A model generated the notes under the pieces. The model was not told the DNA's origin. It worked only from the letters and a program-made list of their open reading frames with translations, and ran no database searches. Shown here piece by piece: positions 27,720-37,071 of a stretch of 64,000 bases of DNA. Source of the stretch: Amycolatopsis camponoti (GTDB taxonomy: Bacteria; Actinomycetota; Actinomycetes; Mycobacteriales; Pseudonocardiaceae). Both the position numbers and the translations under genes were made by a program. Each line of letters begins with the position of its first letter. Position 1 is the first letter of the stretch. The stretch lies in the NCBI RefSeq assembly GCF_902497555.1, contig NZ_CABVGP010000001.1, positions 4,391,038 to 4,455,037 on the forward strand, in the 5' to 3' direction.

Positions 27720-28510
27720 TGGCCGACGCCTTCTACGTCCCGCTCGGCGACGGCCGGTTCTCCGCGACCGCCCACACCGCCGGTCCCTGGTCGGCCGAGT
27801 CCCAGCACTTCGGCCCGCCGTCGGCGTTGCTGGTCCGCGCCCTCGAAAACGTCGAACCCGCGCACCCGGCGGAGCTCGCGCGGGTGACCGTCGAGATCCT
27901 CGGCCCGGCCCCGGTCGCCGACCTCGCCGTGCGGGCCCGCGTCGAGCGGCCCGGCCGGTCGGTCGAGCTGCTGCAGGCCGAGCTGGCGACCGCGGACCGC
28001 GTGGTCGCGCGGGCTTCGGCGTGGCGCATCGCGGCGTCGGACACCTCGGAGATCGCCACGGACGCCGGGCCGCTGATGCCCGCGCCGGACAGCGTCACGG
28101 AGTCGCCGTGGCCCGAAGGCTGGCAGGCCGGCTACCTCGACGCGGTGGAGTGGCGCGCGGTCCGCGGCGGCATGGACGTGCCCGGCCCGGCGGCGGTCTG
28201 GGCCCGCCAGCGCGTCCCGCTGGTCGACGGCGAGGAGCCGAGCGGGCTGCAGCGCCTGTTCGCCATCGCCGACTCCGGCAACGGCGTCTCGAACTACCTC
28301 GACCCGCGCAAGTGGTGGTTCATCAACTCCGAGCTCACCGTGCACCTGCGGCGGCCGCCGGCGGGCGAGTGGATCGGCCTCGACGCGGTCACCCTGGTGG
28401 GCAAGCACGGCGTCGGCACGGCGACGAGCATCCTGCACGACGGCGACGGTCCGGTGGCCACCGGCGCGCAGGCGCTCATGGTGCGACCGCGACAGGCCGG
28501 GGGCGGATAG
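27719..28510 (+). CDS. Thioesterase-superfamily protein (TesB-like double hotdog)
   Basis: A 263-residue protein like the actinobacterial thioesterase-like superfamily. The N-terminal hotdog has GRFSATAHTAGPWSAESQHFG and ARVTVEILGPAPVADL. The C-terminal hotdog has RLFAIADSGNGVSNYLDPRKW, INSELTVHLRRPPAGEWIGL and a final GVGTATSILHDGDGP. It probably hydrolyses an acyl-CoA. TGATG overlap couples it to the nuclease gene, though the two functions are not obviously linked. Confidence 0.85.
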   Translation: MADAFYVPLGDGRFSATAHTAGPWSAESQHFGPPSALLVRALENVEPAHPAELARVTVEILGPAPVADLAVRARVERPGRSVELLQAELATADRVVARASAWRIAASDTSEIATDAGPLMPAPDSVTESPWPEGWQAGYLDAVEWRAVRGGMDVPGPAAVWARQRVPLVDGEEPSGLQRLFAIADSGNGVSNYLDPRKWWFINSELTVHLRRPPAGEWIGLDAVTLVGKHGVGTATSILHDGDGPVATGAQALMVRPRQAGGG

Positions 28511-28574
28511 CCACCCACAACGGGCCCGCATCCAATAACCTTCGCGGAACGACCGACTTGAGGAGCGCTCCGGC

Positions 28575-29510
28575 ATGCAGATCACCTCGGTGGTCAACCA
28601 GAAAGGCGGGGTCGGCAAGACCTCACTGAGCGTCGGCACCGCGGCCGCACTGGCCGAACAGGGCCGGCGGGTGCTGCTGGTCGACCTCGACCCGCAGGGC
28701 CACGCGACGACCGAGATGCTCGGGTTGTCCGAGGTGCCCCCGGACCGGCCGAGCCTGGCGAAAGCGCTGGCCAAGACGTGGAAGGGCCCGATCGAAGAGA
28801 TCGTCGTCCCGCACCCGCGCAGCAACCTCGGCAAGGGGGGCGCGCTCGACGTCGTGCCGACGTCGCCGGGGATGTTCGACCTGATCCGGCGGCTCGACTC
28901 GTTCCGCGTGCCCGGCTGGCAGCTCGCCCGCGTCATCCAGTTCGCGAACTACGACCACTGCATCATCGACTGCCCGCCCGCGCTGGACGTGCTGACGAAC
29001 AACGCGCTGGCGGCGTCGCACGGGATCCTGGTGCCGGTCCAGCCGGACAAGACGAGCATCCGCGCGCTGCGGCTGCTGGCCGACCAGGTCCGGTACGTCG
29101 AGCAGACCGTGGGGCGGCAGCCGCTGTCGTGGTTCGGCCTGGTGCCGAGCCTCTACCGGCGCCCGATCTCGCACTACGCGGCGGCCGCGCTGCAGGAGAT
29201 GTACGAGTTCGGCATCCCGATGCTCTCGCACCTGCCGCTGGGCGTGGTGATGAACGAAGCGGCCGCGAACGGCGTCCCGGTGACGACGTACGCCCCGGAG
29301 ACGTTGCAGGCGGTGTCGTTCCGCGAGATCGCCGCCACGCTGGACAGCTACTTGGAGCAGAACCAGGCTCCGGCGGTCGTGCCGGCCGACGAGGAGTTCG
29401 TCTTCGAGGACTTCATCTCCGAGGTGGCGGTGGCCCGCAACGTCAACGACAACGGCGCCCGCAAGGGGCTGTACGACCTGCTGCCGAAGAAGCCCAACCG
29501 GCCTCGGTGA
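28575..29510 (+). CDS. Orphan ParA-family ATPase
   Basis: Deviant-Walker P-loop ATPase, 311 residues. KGGVGKTS (about 10-17), VLLVDLDPQGHAT (Walker A' neighbourhood) and CIIDCPPALDVLTNNAL (Walker B) are intact. An extra C-terminal stretch after about residue 255 is acidic and ends basic. No ParB gene or parS-like repeat is nearby, so it is not the chromosomal partition ParA; it may position another cargo. GAGGAG precedes the ATG and TAACCT (28536-28541) may be the -10 box. It ends at a perfect hairpin. Confidence 0.88.
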   Translation: MQITSVVNQKGGVGKTSLSVGTAAALAEQGRRVLLVDLDPQGHATTEMLGLSEVPPDRPSLAKALAKTWKGPIEEIVVPHPRSNLGKGGALDVVPTSPGMFDLIRRLDSFRVPGWQLARVIQFANYDHCIIDCPPALDVLTNNALAASHGILVPVQPDKTSIRALRLLADQVRYVEQTVGRQPLSWFGLVPSLYRRPISHYAAAALQEMYEFGIPMLSHLPLGVVMNEAAANGVPVTTYAPETLQAVSFREIAATLDSYLEQNQAPAVVPADEEFVFEDFISEVAVARNVNDNGARKGLYDLLPKKPNRPR

Positions 29511-29512
29511 GC

Positions 29513-29549
29513 TTCGCGCGGGCGGGAAGCGGTTCCCCGCCCGCGCGAA
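29513..29549. terminator. Bidirectional hairpin between ParA-like gene and hisG
   Basis: Perfect 14-bp stem (29513-29526 with 29536-29549) and a 9-nt loop, between the stops of two converging genes. Confidence 0.8.
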
Positions 29550-29552
29550 CGC

Positions 29553-30398
29553 TCAGAGACGGCAGGAGCGGATGTCCGACGCCAGGATCGCCTTGGCACC
29601 GACCTCGGCCAGCTCGTCCATGATCAGGTTGACCTTCTTGCGCGACACCATCGCCCGCACGGCCACCCAGTCGTCGTCGGCCAGCGGCGCCACCGTCGGC
29701 GACTCCAGGCCCGGCGTGATCGCGATGGCCCGCTCGACCAGCGTCCGCGGGCAGTCGTAGTCCAGCATCATGTACTGCTGCGCGAACACGACCCCGCGCA
29801 GCCGCGCGGCCAGCTGCGATTTCGCCTTGCTCTCCGCGGTGCCCTTGCGCTGCAGCAGTACGGCTTCCGACACGCAGATCGGGTCGCCGAACGCGACCAG
29901 GTTGTTCTGCCGCAGGGACCGGCCGGACTCGACGACGTCCGCGATCGCGTCCGCCACGCCCAGCTGGATCGAGATCTCGACCGCGCCGTCGAGCCGGATG
30001 ACCTCGGCCTCGACGCCGTGGCGGGCGAGGTCCTCGCGGACCAGCCGCGGGTACGACGTCGCGAGCCGCTTGCCGTGCAGGTCGGCCGGCTTCCAGTCCC
30101 GGCCGGCCGGCGCGGCGTAGCGGAACGTCGAACCGCCGAAGCCCAGCGCCTGGACCTCCTCCACCGGCGCGCCGGAGTCGAGCGCGAGGTCCCGGCCGGT
30201 GATGCCGAGGTCGAGGTCACCCGAGCCGACGTAGATCGCGATGTCCTTGGGGCGCAAGAAGAAGAACTCGACCTCGTTGACGGTGTCGAGCACCGTCAGG
30301 TCACGCTGCTCATGCCGCTTCCGGTAGCCCGCCTCGCCGAGCATCTCCGTCGCCGCGGCGGCGAGGGCTCCCTTGTTCGGCACGGCAACACGCAGCAT
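29553..30398 (-). CDS. hisG: ATP phosphoribosyltransferase, long form
   Basis: First enzyme of histidine biosynthesis, joining ATP and PRPP. The 281-residue length and the C-terminal ACT-like regulatory domain (after about residue 210) mark the long form, usually inhibited by histidine. [12 protein letters not shown] opens the protein; [15 protein letters not shown] and the PRPP site in [18 protein letters not shown] are visible. The start is supported by GAGGAGAG upstream. It follows hisE by 35 nt; the other his genes are elsewhere. Confidence 0.96.
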   Translation of the reverse strand: MLRVAVPNKGALAAAATEMLGEAGYRKRHEQRDLTVLDTVNEVEFFFLRPKDIAIYVGSGDLDLGITGRDLALDSGAPVEEVQALGFGGSTFRYAAPAGRDWKPADLHGKRLATSYPRLVREDLARHGVEAEVIRLDGAVEISIQLGVADAIADVVESGRSLRQNNLVAFGDPICVSEAVLLQRKGTAESKAKSQLAARLRGVVFAQQYMMLDYDCPRTLVERAIAITPGLESPTVAPLADDDWVAVRAMVSRKKVNLIMDELAEVGAKAILASDIRSCRL

Positions 30399-30433
30399 TT
30401 CGCTTCTCTCCTCGTTCAGCGGTGGACCACCCG

Positions 30434-30697
30434 TCACAGGTAGCGGTAGACGTCCTCGGTCGACAGGCCGCGGCCGAGCATCAGCACCTGCAGCCGGTAC
30501 AGCAGCTGGGAAATCTCCTCGGCCAGGCGCTCGTCGGACTCGTGCTCGGCGGCGATCCACACCTCGCCGGCTTCCTCGAGCACCTTCTTGCCCTGGGCGT
30601 GCACTCCGGCGTCGAGGGCGACGACGGTGCCGGACCCGTCGGGACGGGTACGCGCGCGCTCGGCAAGCTCCGCGAACAGCTCATCGAAGGTCTTCAC
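30434..30697 (-). CDS. hisE: Phosphoribosyl-ATP pyrophosphatase
   Basis: Second step of histidine synthesis, hydrolysing phosphoribosyl-ATP to phosphoribosyl-AMP. The 87-residue protein has the MazG-like all-helical fold: [29 protein letters not shown] (metal-binding Glu residues) and [16 protein letters not shown]. It starts with GTG behind GGAAGG. It stands alone upstream of hisG, the common actinobacterial arrangement with separate HisE and HisI. Confidence 0.95.
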   Translation of the reverse strand: MKTFDELFAELAERARTRPDGSGTVVALDAGVHAQGKKVLEEAGEVWIAAEHESDERLAEEISQLLYRLQVLMLGRGLSTEDVYRYL

Positions 30698-30763
30698 GGT
30701 CTGCAGATCCTTCCACCCCGGTCCCGTCCCCGCTGCCCCGGGCCGGTCCGGATGCCGCCGATC

Positions 30764-31270
30764 TCACACCGAAGTGGACGCTTCCTCCCGAGGAGTGGGA
30801 CACCGTTCGAAGTCGAGCAGGTACCGCTTGCGTTCGAGGCCGCCGCCGTACCCGGTGAGCGAACCGGTCGAGCCGACCAGCCGGTGGCACGGGACGATGA
30901 TCGAGATCGGGTTCTTGCCGTTGGCCAGGCCGACCGCCCGCGCGGCCGCCGGCTTGCCGAGCAGCTGGGCCAGCTCACCGTACGACGCCGTTTCGCCGTA
31001 CGGGATCTCGAGCAGCGCCGACCACACCGAACGCTGGAACGGCGTCCCGCGGAAGGCCAGCGGAAGGTCGAACTCGCGGCGCTGCCCGGCGAAGTACTCC
31101 CCGAGCTGGGTCTCCGTGCGGGCGAAGACCTCGCCCGCGCCAGGGTCGCCGAACGTCGGCTCGGCCGGGCGGTGGCGCTGCTCGTGCATGTACAGCCCGC
31201 AGAGGGCGTCGTCTTCGGCGACCAGCGTCAGCGGGCCGCACGGACTGTCCACGACCGTGTGGGAACGCAT
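30764..31270 (-). CDS. ogt: Methylated-DNA-protein cysteine methyltransferase
   Basis: Suicide repair enzyme that takes the alkyl group from O6-alkylguanine. The 168-residue protein has GTPFQRSVWSALLEIPYGET, the helix-turn-helix part GLANGKNPISIIVPCHR with the acceptor cysteine in PCHR, and GGGLERKRYLLDFE. It lies 9 nt behind the Ada-AlkA gene, so the two are cotranscribed. A GGAGATCCCC site precedes its ATG. Confidence 0.95.
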   Translation of the reverse strand: MRSHTVVDSPCGPLTLVAEDDALCGLYMHEQRHRPAEPTFGDPGAGEVFARTETQLGEYFAGQRREFDLPLAFRGTPFQRSVWSALLEIPYGETASYGELAQLLGKPAAARAVGLANGKNPISIIVPCHRLVGSTGSLTGYGGGLERKRYLLDFERCPTPREEASTSV

Positions 31271-31279
31271 GGGGATCTC

Positions 31280-32755
31280 CTAGGCGGCGGGCATCCGGTT
31301 GATGGCGTGGTCGCCGGTGGCCCACAGGTGCTGGGTGGCGTAGGCGCGCCAGGGCCGCCACGCCCCGGAGCGGGCGACGACGGCCGCCTGGCCGCCCAGG
31401 CCGAGGGTCTCCGCGGCGTACTTGATGCCGAGGTCGGTGGGGAGGAACGCGTCCGGGTCGCCGAGGGCGCGCATGGCGATGCTCTCGACCGTCCACGGCC
31501 CGAACCCGGGCAACGCGCTCAGCGCCGCCCGCGTCGACGCCCAGTCGCTGCCCGCGCCGAGGTCGAGCCCGTCCGTCAAGGCCGAGACCAGCGCGAGCAG
31601 CGTGCGACGGCGGCTGCGCGGCATGGCCAGCGTCTCGGGGTCCAGTGAGGCGAGAGCCGCCGGTGAAGGGAACAGGTGGGTCAGCCCGCCCTCGGGATCC
31701 TCGATCGGCTCGCCGTGCGCGACGACGAGCCGGGCCGCGTGGGTGCGCGCCGCCGCCGTCGAGACCTGCTGCCCCAGCACGGCCCGGACGGCGAACTCGG
31801 CGCCGTCGACCGTGCGCGGGACGCGGCGCCCCGGCGCGGCCGCGACCAGCGGCGCGAGGAGCGGATCGGTGGCGAGCTGGTCGTCGACGGCGGTCGGGTC
31901 GGCGTCGAGGTCGAGCAACCGGCGGCAGCGGCTGGTGGCGGCCGGCAGGTCCCGCAGGTCGGTCAGGCTCAGCCGGCAGGCGATGTGACCGTTCTCGGGG
32001 CGCAGGGCGACGACGCCGTGGCCGTGCGGCAGCCGCAACGTCCGCCGGTAGGCTCCGTCGCGCCACTCCTCGACGCCCGGTACGCCGGTCGCGACGAGGT
32101 GGCCGAACAGGTTGTCCGGGCAGAGCGGCTTGCGGTAGGGCAGCCGCAGCACGATCGCGCCCGCCGTGGCGGACCGCTTGCCCTTCGCCCGCTGCCGCAG
32201 GTCGGTCGGGGAAAGGGCGAACACCTCGCGGACGGTGTCGTTGAACGTCCGGATGCTGCCGAACCCGGCCGCGAGGGCCAGCTCGGTCATCGGCAGCGTG
32301 GTCGTCTCGATCAGGGTCCGCGCGGTCTGCGCGCGCTGGGCCCTGGCCAGGGCGAGCGGGCCGGCGCCCAGCTCGGCGAGCACCTGGCGCTGGACCTGCC
32401 GGACGCTGTAGCCGAGCCGGGCGGCGAGACCGTCGACGCCTTCGGTGTCGACGACGCCGTCGGCGATCAGCCGCATCGCCCGCGCGACGAGATCGGCACG
32501 CTCGTTCCACAGCGGCGATCCCGGGCTGGCGTCCGGGCGGCAGCGCTTGCACGCCCGGAACCCGGCCTGCTGCGCGGCCGCCGCGCTCGGGTAGAAGCTC
32601 ATGTTCTGCCGCTTGGGCGGCACCACCGGGCAGCTGGGCCGGCAGTAGATCCGGGTGGTCAGGACCGCGCAGTAGAACCACCCGTCGAAGCGGGCGTCCT
32701 TCCCCTGCACGGCCCGCACGCACCGTTCGAAGTCCTCGTGCACGCGCTCCAGCAT
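31280..32755 (-). CDS. Ada-type sensor fused to AlkA DNA glycosylase
   Basis: A 491-residue fusion. The N-terminal Ada domain has the methyl-phosphotriester zinc site with Cys38, Cys42, Cys69 and Cys72, the same numbering as E. coli Ada. An AraC-type helix-turn-helix follows (about 85-190: LAARLGYSVRQVQRQVLAEL and AALAAGFGSIRTFNDTV). The C-terminal half is AlkA: a helix-hairpin-helix LPGFGPWTVESIAMRALG and the catalytic aspartate in PTDLGIKYA. It should sense methylated DNA, activate transcription and excise 3-alkyladenine. The operon continues with ogt. Confidence 0.95.
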   Translation of the reverse strand: MLERVHEDFERCVRAVQGKDARFDGWFYCAVLTTRIYCRPSCPVVPPKRQNMSFYPSAAAAQQAGFRACKRCRPDASPGSPLWNERADLVARAMRLIADGVVDTEGVDGLAARLGYSVRQVQRQVLAELGAGPLALARAQRAQTARTLIETTTLPMTELALAAGFGSIRTFNDTVREVFALSPTDLRQRAKGKRSATAGAIVLRLPYRKPLCPDNLFGHLVATGVPGVEEWRDGAYRRTLRLPHGHGVVALRPENGHIACRLSLTDLRDLPAATSRCRRLLDLDADPTAVDDQLATDPLLAPLVAAAPGRRVPRTVDGAEFAVRAVLGQQVSTAAARTHAARLVVAHGEPIEDPEGGLTHLFPSPAALASLDPETLAMPRSRRRTLLALVSALTDGLDLGAGSDWASTRAALSALPGFGPWTVESIAMRALGDPDAFLPTDLGIKYAAETLGLGGQAAVVARSGAWRPWRAYATQHLWATGDHAINRMPAA

Positions 32756-32802
32756 CGCCGACCCGCGACGCCGGGGCTAGCGGGAATGCGACACGGCCGT
32801 GC

Positions 32803-33465
32803 TCAGCCCAGCAGGGCCGCCAGCGCCGGTACGTCGACGCCCACGAGCGAGTCGCGGAACACGCGCCGCTCCCCCGGCTCGACCGGGACGTCGTTGGGGA
32901 TCACCAGCACCGTGCACCCCGCCGCGACGGCCGACTCCGTGCCCGGCGGCGAGTCTTCGACCGCGACGCACCGCGCCGGGTCGACGCCGAGCAGCTCCGC
33001 GCCCTTGAGGTACGGGCGCGGGTGCGGCTTGTTGAGCCCGTCGACCTCGTCACCGCAGACCGTGACGTCGAAGAAGTCCCGGCCGATCGTGTTCAGCGCC
33101 AGCTCGGTCAGTGCGCGTTCGGTCGAGGTGACCAGGGCCGAGCGCAGGCCCGCTTCCCGGACGGCGGCGAGCGCTTCGCGGGCGCCGGGGCGCCACGGCA
33201 GGGCGTCGTCGAACAGTCCCGCGGTGCGGCGGCGGATCTGCTCCCCGGTCGAGGCGACCGCTTCCGGCGTCACGGGACGGCCGACGACCTCGAGCAGGTA
33301 CGCCGACGTGTCGTCCATGTTGGACCCGACGAGCGTCATCCGCTGCTCTTCGGAAAGCTTGCCGCCCAAGGCTTCCGCCGTCTCGTAGAGCGCGACGTCC
33401 CACAGCTTCTCGGAGTCGACCAGTGTGCCGTCCATGTCCCAGAGCACGGCGGTCAATCCGTCCAC
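32803..33465 (-). CDS. HAD-superfamily phosphatase/phosphoglucomutase-like
   Basis: A 220-residue HAD hydrolase. Motif I is WDMDGTLVDSE (about 9-19) with the nucleophile Asp, motif II is ALVTSTERAL, motif III is in KPHPRPYLKG, and motif IV is CVAVEDSPPGTESA. The cap domain after motif I is of the beta-phosphoglucomutase/GPH type. Substrate unknown. The GTG start lies 13 nt beyond the metH stop, with GAGGGAG overlapping that stop, so it is in the metH operon. Confidence 0.9.
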   Translation of the reverse strand: MDGLTAVLWDMDGTLVDSEKLWDVALYETAEALGGKLSEEQRMTLVGSNMDDTSAYLLEVVGRPVTPEAVASTGEQIRRRTAGLFDDALPWRPGAREALAAVREAGLRSALVTSTERALTELALNTIGRDFFDVTVCGDEVDGLNKPHPRPYLKGAELLGVDPARCVAVEDSPPGTESAVAAGCTVLVIPNDVPVEPGERRVFRDSLVGVDVPALAALLG

Positions 33466-33478
33466 AGTGGATTCTCCC

Positions 33479-36400
33479 TCAGGTGTTGAAGTACTTGGCT
33501 TCCGGGTGGTGGCAGACGATCGCGTCGGTCGACTGCTCGGGGTGCAGCTGGTACTCCTCGGACAGCTTGACGCCGATGCGGCCCGGCTCGAGGAGCGCGA
33601 CGATCTTCGCCCGGTCCTCGAGATCGGGACAGGCGCCGTAGCCCAGGGAGAACCTCGCTCCACGGTAGCCGAGCTTGAAGAACTCCTCGACGTCGTCCGG
33701 GTCCTCTGAGGCGACCGCCACACCGCCGGGGAAGGTCAGCTCGCCCCGGATGCGGCAGTGCCAGTACTCGGCGAGCGCCTCGGTGAGCTGGACGCCGAGT
33801 CCGTGCACCTCGAGGTAGTCGTGGTAGGCGTCGGCGGCGAACAGCTCGTTCGCGTAGTCGGCGATCGGCTGGCCCATGGTGACGACGGTGAACGGCACGA
33901 CGTCCACCTCGCCGGACTCGCGCGGGCGGTAGAAGTCGGCCAGACAGAGCCGGCGGTCGCGGCGCTGACGCGGGAAGGTGAACCGCACGCGTTCGGGCGC
34001 GTCCGGCTCGGGTTCGGTGAGCACGACCAGGTCATCGCCCTCGGCGACGCACGGGAAGTAGCCGTAGACGACGGCCGCGTGGGCCAGGATGCCGTCCGCG
34101 GTCAGCCGGTCGAGCCAGTACCGCAGCCGCGGCCGGCCTTCGGACTCGACGAGCTCGTCGTACGTCGGGCCGGCGCCGCCGCGGGCGCCCTTGAGGCCCC
34201 ACTGCCCCATGAAGGTCGCGCGCTCGTCGAGCATCGCGGCGTAGCCGGCCAGAGGGACTCCCTTGACCACGCGGCTGCCCCAGAACGGCGGCACCGGCAG
34301 CGGGACGTCGGTGGCGACGTCCGACCGCGGGGCCGGCGGCCCTTCGAGGGCTTCCTCCTCGGCTTTGCGGGCTTTGCGCGCTTCGGCGATCCGCAGCGAG
34401 CGTTCGCGGCGTTCCTTGCGCTCCTGCCGCTTCTTCTCCGCGTCGGCGTCCACCCTCGGCGACTCCCCGCGCTTCGCCGCCATGATCGCGTCCATCAGCC
34501 GCAGTCCCTCGAACGCGTCCCGCGCGTAGCGGACGTCGCCGGAGTAGAGCTCCGAAAGGTCGTTCTCCACATAGGACCGGGTCAGGGCCGCGCCGCCCAG
34601 CAGCACCGGCCAGCGGGCGAAGACGCCCCGGGAGTTCATCTCCTGGAGGTTCTCCTTCATGATCACCGTGGACTTCACCAGCAGCCCGGACATCCCGATC
34701 GCGTCGGCGCCGTGCTCGTCCGCCGCTTCGAGGATCGTCGTGATCGGCTGCTTGATGCCGAGGTTGACCACCTCGTAGCCGTTGTTGGACAGGATGATGT
34801 CGACGAGGTTCTTGCCGATGTCGTGCACGTCGCCGCGGACGGTCGCCAGCACGATCCGGCCCTTGCCCGTGTCGTCGCCGGTCTCCATGTGCGGTTCGAG
34901 GTGCGCGACGGCCGCCTTCATCACCTCGGCGGACTGCAGCACGAACGGCAGCTGCATCTGCCCGGACCCGAACAGCTCGCCGACGGTCTTCATGCCGGAC
35001 AGCAGCGTGTCGTTGATGATCTCCAGCGCGGGCCGCTGCTCCAGGGCCGCGTCGAGGTCGTCCGTCAGGCCGTTGCGCTCGCCGTCGACGATCCGGCGTT
35101 CGAGGCGCTCGAACAACGGCAGCGCGGCCAGCTCCTCCGCGCGGGAAGCTCGGGTCGACGCCGCGCTGACGCCCTCGAACAGGGCCATCAGCTCCTGCAG
35201 CGGGTCGTAGCCTTCGCGGCGGCGGTCGTAGACGAGGTCCAGGGCCACCGCGCGCCGGTCGTCCGGGATCCGCGCCATCGGCAGGATCTTCGACGCGTGC
35301 ACGATCGCGGTGTCGAGCCCGGCCTGGACGCACTCGTGCAGGAACACCGAGTTGAGCACCTGCCGCGCGGCCGGGTTGAGCCCGAAGGAGATGTTCGACA
35401 GGCCGAGCGTGGTCTGGACCTCGGGGTGGCGCCGCTTGATCTCGCGGATGGCCTCGATCGTTTCGATGCCGTCGCGGCGCGACTCCTCCTGGCCGGTGGC
35501 GATGGTGAAGGTCAGGGCGTCGATGATGACGTCGGACGTCCGCAGGCCCCACTTGCCGGTGATGTCGGCGATCAGCCGGGACGCGATGTCGGCCTTCTTG
35601 GCCGCCGTCCGCGCCTGGCCCTCTTCGTCGATGGTGAGGGCGACGACGGCCGCGCCGTACTCGCTCACCAGGTCCATGACCTGGGTGAACCGGGAATCCG
35701 GGCCGTCGCCGTCTTCGTAGTTGACGGAGTTGACCGCGCAGCGCCCGCCGAGGCGCTGCAGGCCGGCTCGCAGCACCGGGACCTCGGTGGAGTCCAGCAT
35801 GATCGGCAGGGTCGACGCCGTGGCCAGGCGCCCGGCCAGCTCGGCCATGTCGGCGGTGCCGTCGCGGCCGACGTAGTCGACGCAGAGGTCGAGCAGGTGG
35901 GCGCCGTCGCGGGTCTGCTCGCGGGCGATCTCGACGCAGTCGTCCCAGCGGCCTTCGAGCATCGCCGTGCGGAACGCCTTGGAGCCGTTGGCGTTGGTGC
36001 GTTCGCCGATCATCAGCACGCTGGCGTCCTGCTTGAACGGCACCGCCTGGTACAGCGAGGACACGCCGGGCTCGGGACGCGGCCGCCGCGGGACCGGCGC
36101 GGTGTCCGCCACCGCGGCGGCGAGCTGCCGGATGTGCTCGTCGGTGGTGCCGCAGCAGCCGCCGACCAGGCCGACGCCGAACTCGCGCACGAACCCGGTC
36201 AGGGCTTCGACCAGGGCTTCCGGGCCGAGCGGGTACACGGCGCCGTCCGGGCCCAGCTCCGGCAGGCCGGCGTTCGGCATGACCGACAGCGGCACCCGGG
36301 CGTGCTTGGCCAGCTGCCGCAGGTGCTCGCTCATCTCGGCGGGCCCGGTGGCGCAGTTGAGCCCGATCAGGTCGATGCCGAGCGGCTCCAGCGCCGCCAG

Positions 36401-37033
36401 TGCGGCGCCGACCTCGGTGCCGAGCAGCATGGTGCCGGTCGTTTCGACGGTGATCGAAGCGAGGATCGGCACGAACCGCCCTTCGGCCGCCATCGCCCGC
36501 TTCGCGCCGATGATCGACGCCTTGGTCTGGAGGATGTCCTGGGTGGTCTCGACGATCACCGCGTCGACGCCGCCGGCCAGCAGGCCGCGGACTTCCTCCT
36601 GGTAGGCGTCCCGCAGCGTGGTGAACGGCGCGTGGCCGAGCGTCGGCAGCTTCGTGCCGGGGCCGGCCGAGCCGAGGACGAAGCGCGGGCGGTCCGGCGT
36701 CGCGAACTCGTCGGCGGTCTCCCGGGCCAGCCGCGCGCCGGCTTCGGCGAGCTCGGCGATGCGGCCGGTGATGTCGTACTCGGCGAAGTTCGCGAAATTG
36801 GCCCCGAAAGTGTTCGTCTCGACGGCGTCCGCGCCCGCCTCCAGGTAGCCCCGGTGCACCGAGCGGACCACGTCCGGCCGGGTGACGTTGAGGATCTCGT
36901 TGCAGCCTTCGAGGCCGTCGAAGTCGTCCAGGCTCAGGTCGTGGGCCTGCAGGGCGGTGCCCATCGCGCCGTCGGCCACCAGTACGCGCGAGCGGAGGGC
37001 TTCGAGGAACGGCGACGACACCCGGTCGGACAT
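33479..37033 (-). CDS. metH: Cobalamin-dependent methionine synthase
   Basis: Methylates homocysteine from methyl-tetrahydrofolate through cobalamin. The 1184-residue protein carries the four modules in order: homocysteine domain with GLNCATGP and GGCCGTTDEHI (zinc Cys), pterin domain (LMIGERTNANGSK), cobalamin domain (DVHDIGKNLVDIIL with the lower-ligand His), and the SAM-binding reactivation domain (DYANELFAADAYHDYLE; HPEAKYFNT near the C-terminus). A longer frame was rejected; the ATG has TACCCT 7 nt upstream. I saw no cobalamin riboswitch, consistent with a leaderless start. HAD phosphatase follows. Confidence 0.97.
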   Translation of the reverse strand: MSDRVSSPFLEALRSRVLVADGAMGTALQAHDLSLDDFDGLEGCNEILNVTRPDVVRSVHRGYLEAGADAVETNTFGANFANFAEYDITGRIAELAEAGARLARETADEFATPDRPRFVLGSAGPGTKLPTLGHAPFTTLRDAYQEEVRGLLAGGVDAVIVETTQDILQTKASIIGAKRAMAAEGRFVPILASITVETTGTMLLGTEVGAALAALEPLGIDLIGLNCATGPAEMSEHLRQLAKHARVPLSVMPNAGLPELGPDGAVYPLGPEALVEALTGFVREFGVGLVGGCCGTTDEHIRQLAAAVADTAPVPRRPRPEPGVSSLYQAVPFKQDASVLMIGERTNANGSKAFRTAMLEGRWDDCVEIAREQTRDGAHLLDLCVDYVGRDGTADMAELAGRLATASTLPIMLDSTEVPVLRAGLQRLGGRCAVNSVNYEDGDGPDSRFTQVMDLVSEYGAAVVALTIDEEGQARTAAKKADIASRLIADITGKWGLRTSDVIIDALTFTIATGQEESRRDGIETIEAIREIKRRHPEVQTTLGLSNISFGLNPAARQVLNSVFLHECVQAGLDTAIVHASKILPMARIPDDRRAVALDLVYDRRREGYDPLQELMALFEGVSAASTRASRAEELAALPLFERLERRIVDGERNGLTDDLDAALEQRPALEIINDTLLSGMKTVGELFGSGQMQLPFVLQSAEVMKAAVAHLEPHMETGDDTGKGRIVLATVRGDVHDIGKNLVDIILSNNGYEVVNLGIKQPITTILEAADEHGADAIGMSGLLVKSTVIMKENLQEMNSRGVFARWPVLLGGAALTRSYVENDLSELYSGDVRYARDAFEGLRLMDAIMAAKRGESPRVDADAEKKRQERKERRERSLRIAEARKARKAEEEALEGPPAPRSDVATDVPLPVPPFWGSRVVKGVPLAGYAAMLDERATFMGQWGLKGARGGAGPTYDELVESEGRPRLRYWLDRLTADGILAHAAVVYGYFPCVAEGDDLVVLTEPEPDAPERVRFTFPRQRRDRRLCLADFYRPRESGEVDVVPFTVVTMGQPIADYANELFAADAYHDYLEVHGLGVQLTEALAEYWHCRIRGELTFPGGVAVASEDPDDVEEFFKLGYRGARFSLGYGACPDLEDRAKIVALLEPGRIGVKLSEEYQLHPEQSTDAIVCHHPEAKYFNT

Positions 37034-37071
37034 GCTGAACAGGGTAAGGCCGGTGGTCGTAGGCTGGTCCG
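37034..37071. promoter_or_regulatory. 38-bp divergent leaderless promoter pair, metH and PAC2 gene
   Basis: TACCCT (37046 to 37041) serves metH with a 7-nt spacer, and TAGGCT (37060-37065) serves the PAC2 gene with a 6-nt spacer to its GTG. Only 13 nt separate the boxes, so each -35 region must overlap the other promoter and the two cannot be occupied at once. Confidence 0.65.

Noticed and set aside
28575..29510. Chromosomal parA of a partition locus
   Set aside because: No parB neighbour or parS-like sites were seen, and the surrounding genes are not origin-proximal markers.
37034..37071. Cobalamin riboswitch upstream of metH
   Set aside because: Only 38 bp separate metH from the divergent gene and the start looks leaderless, leaving no space for a riboswitch.
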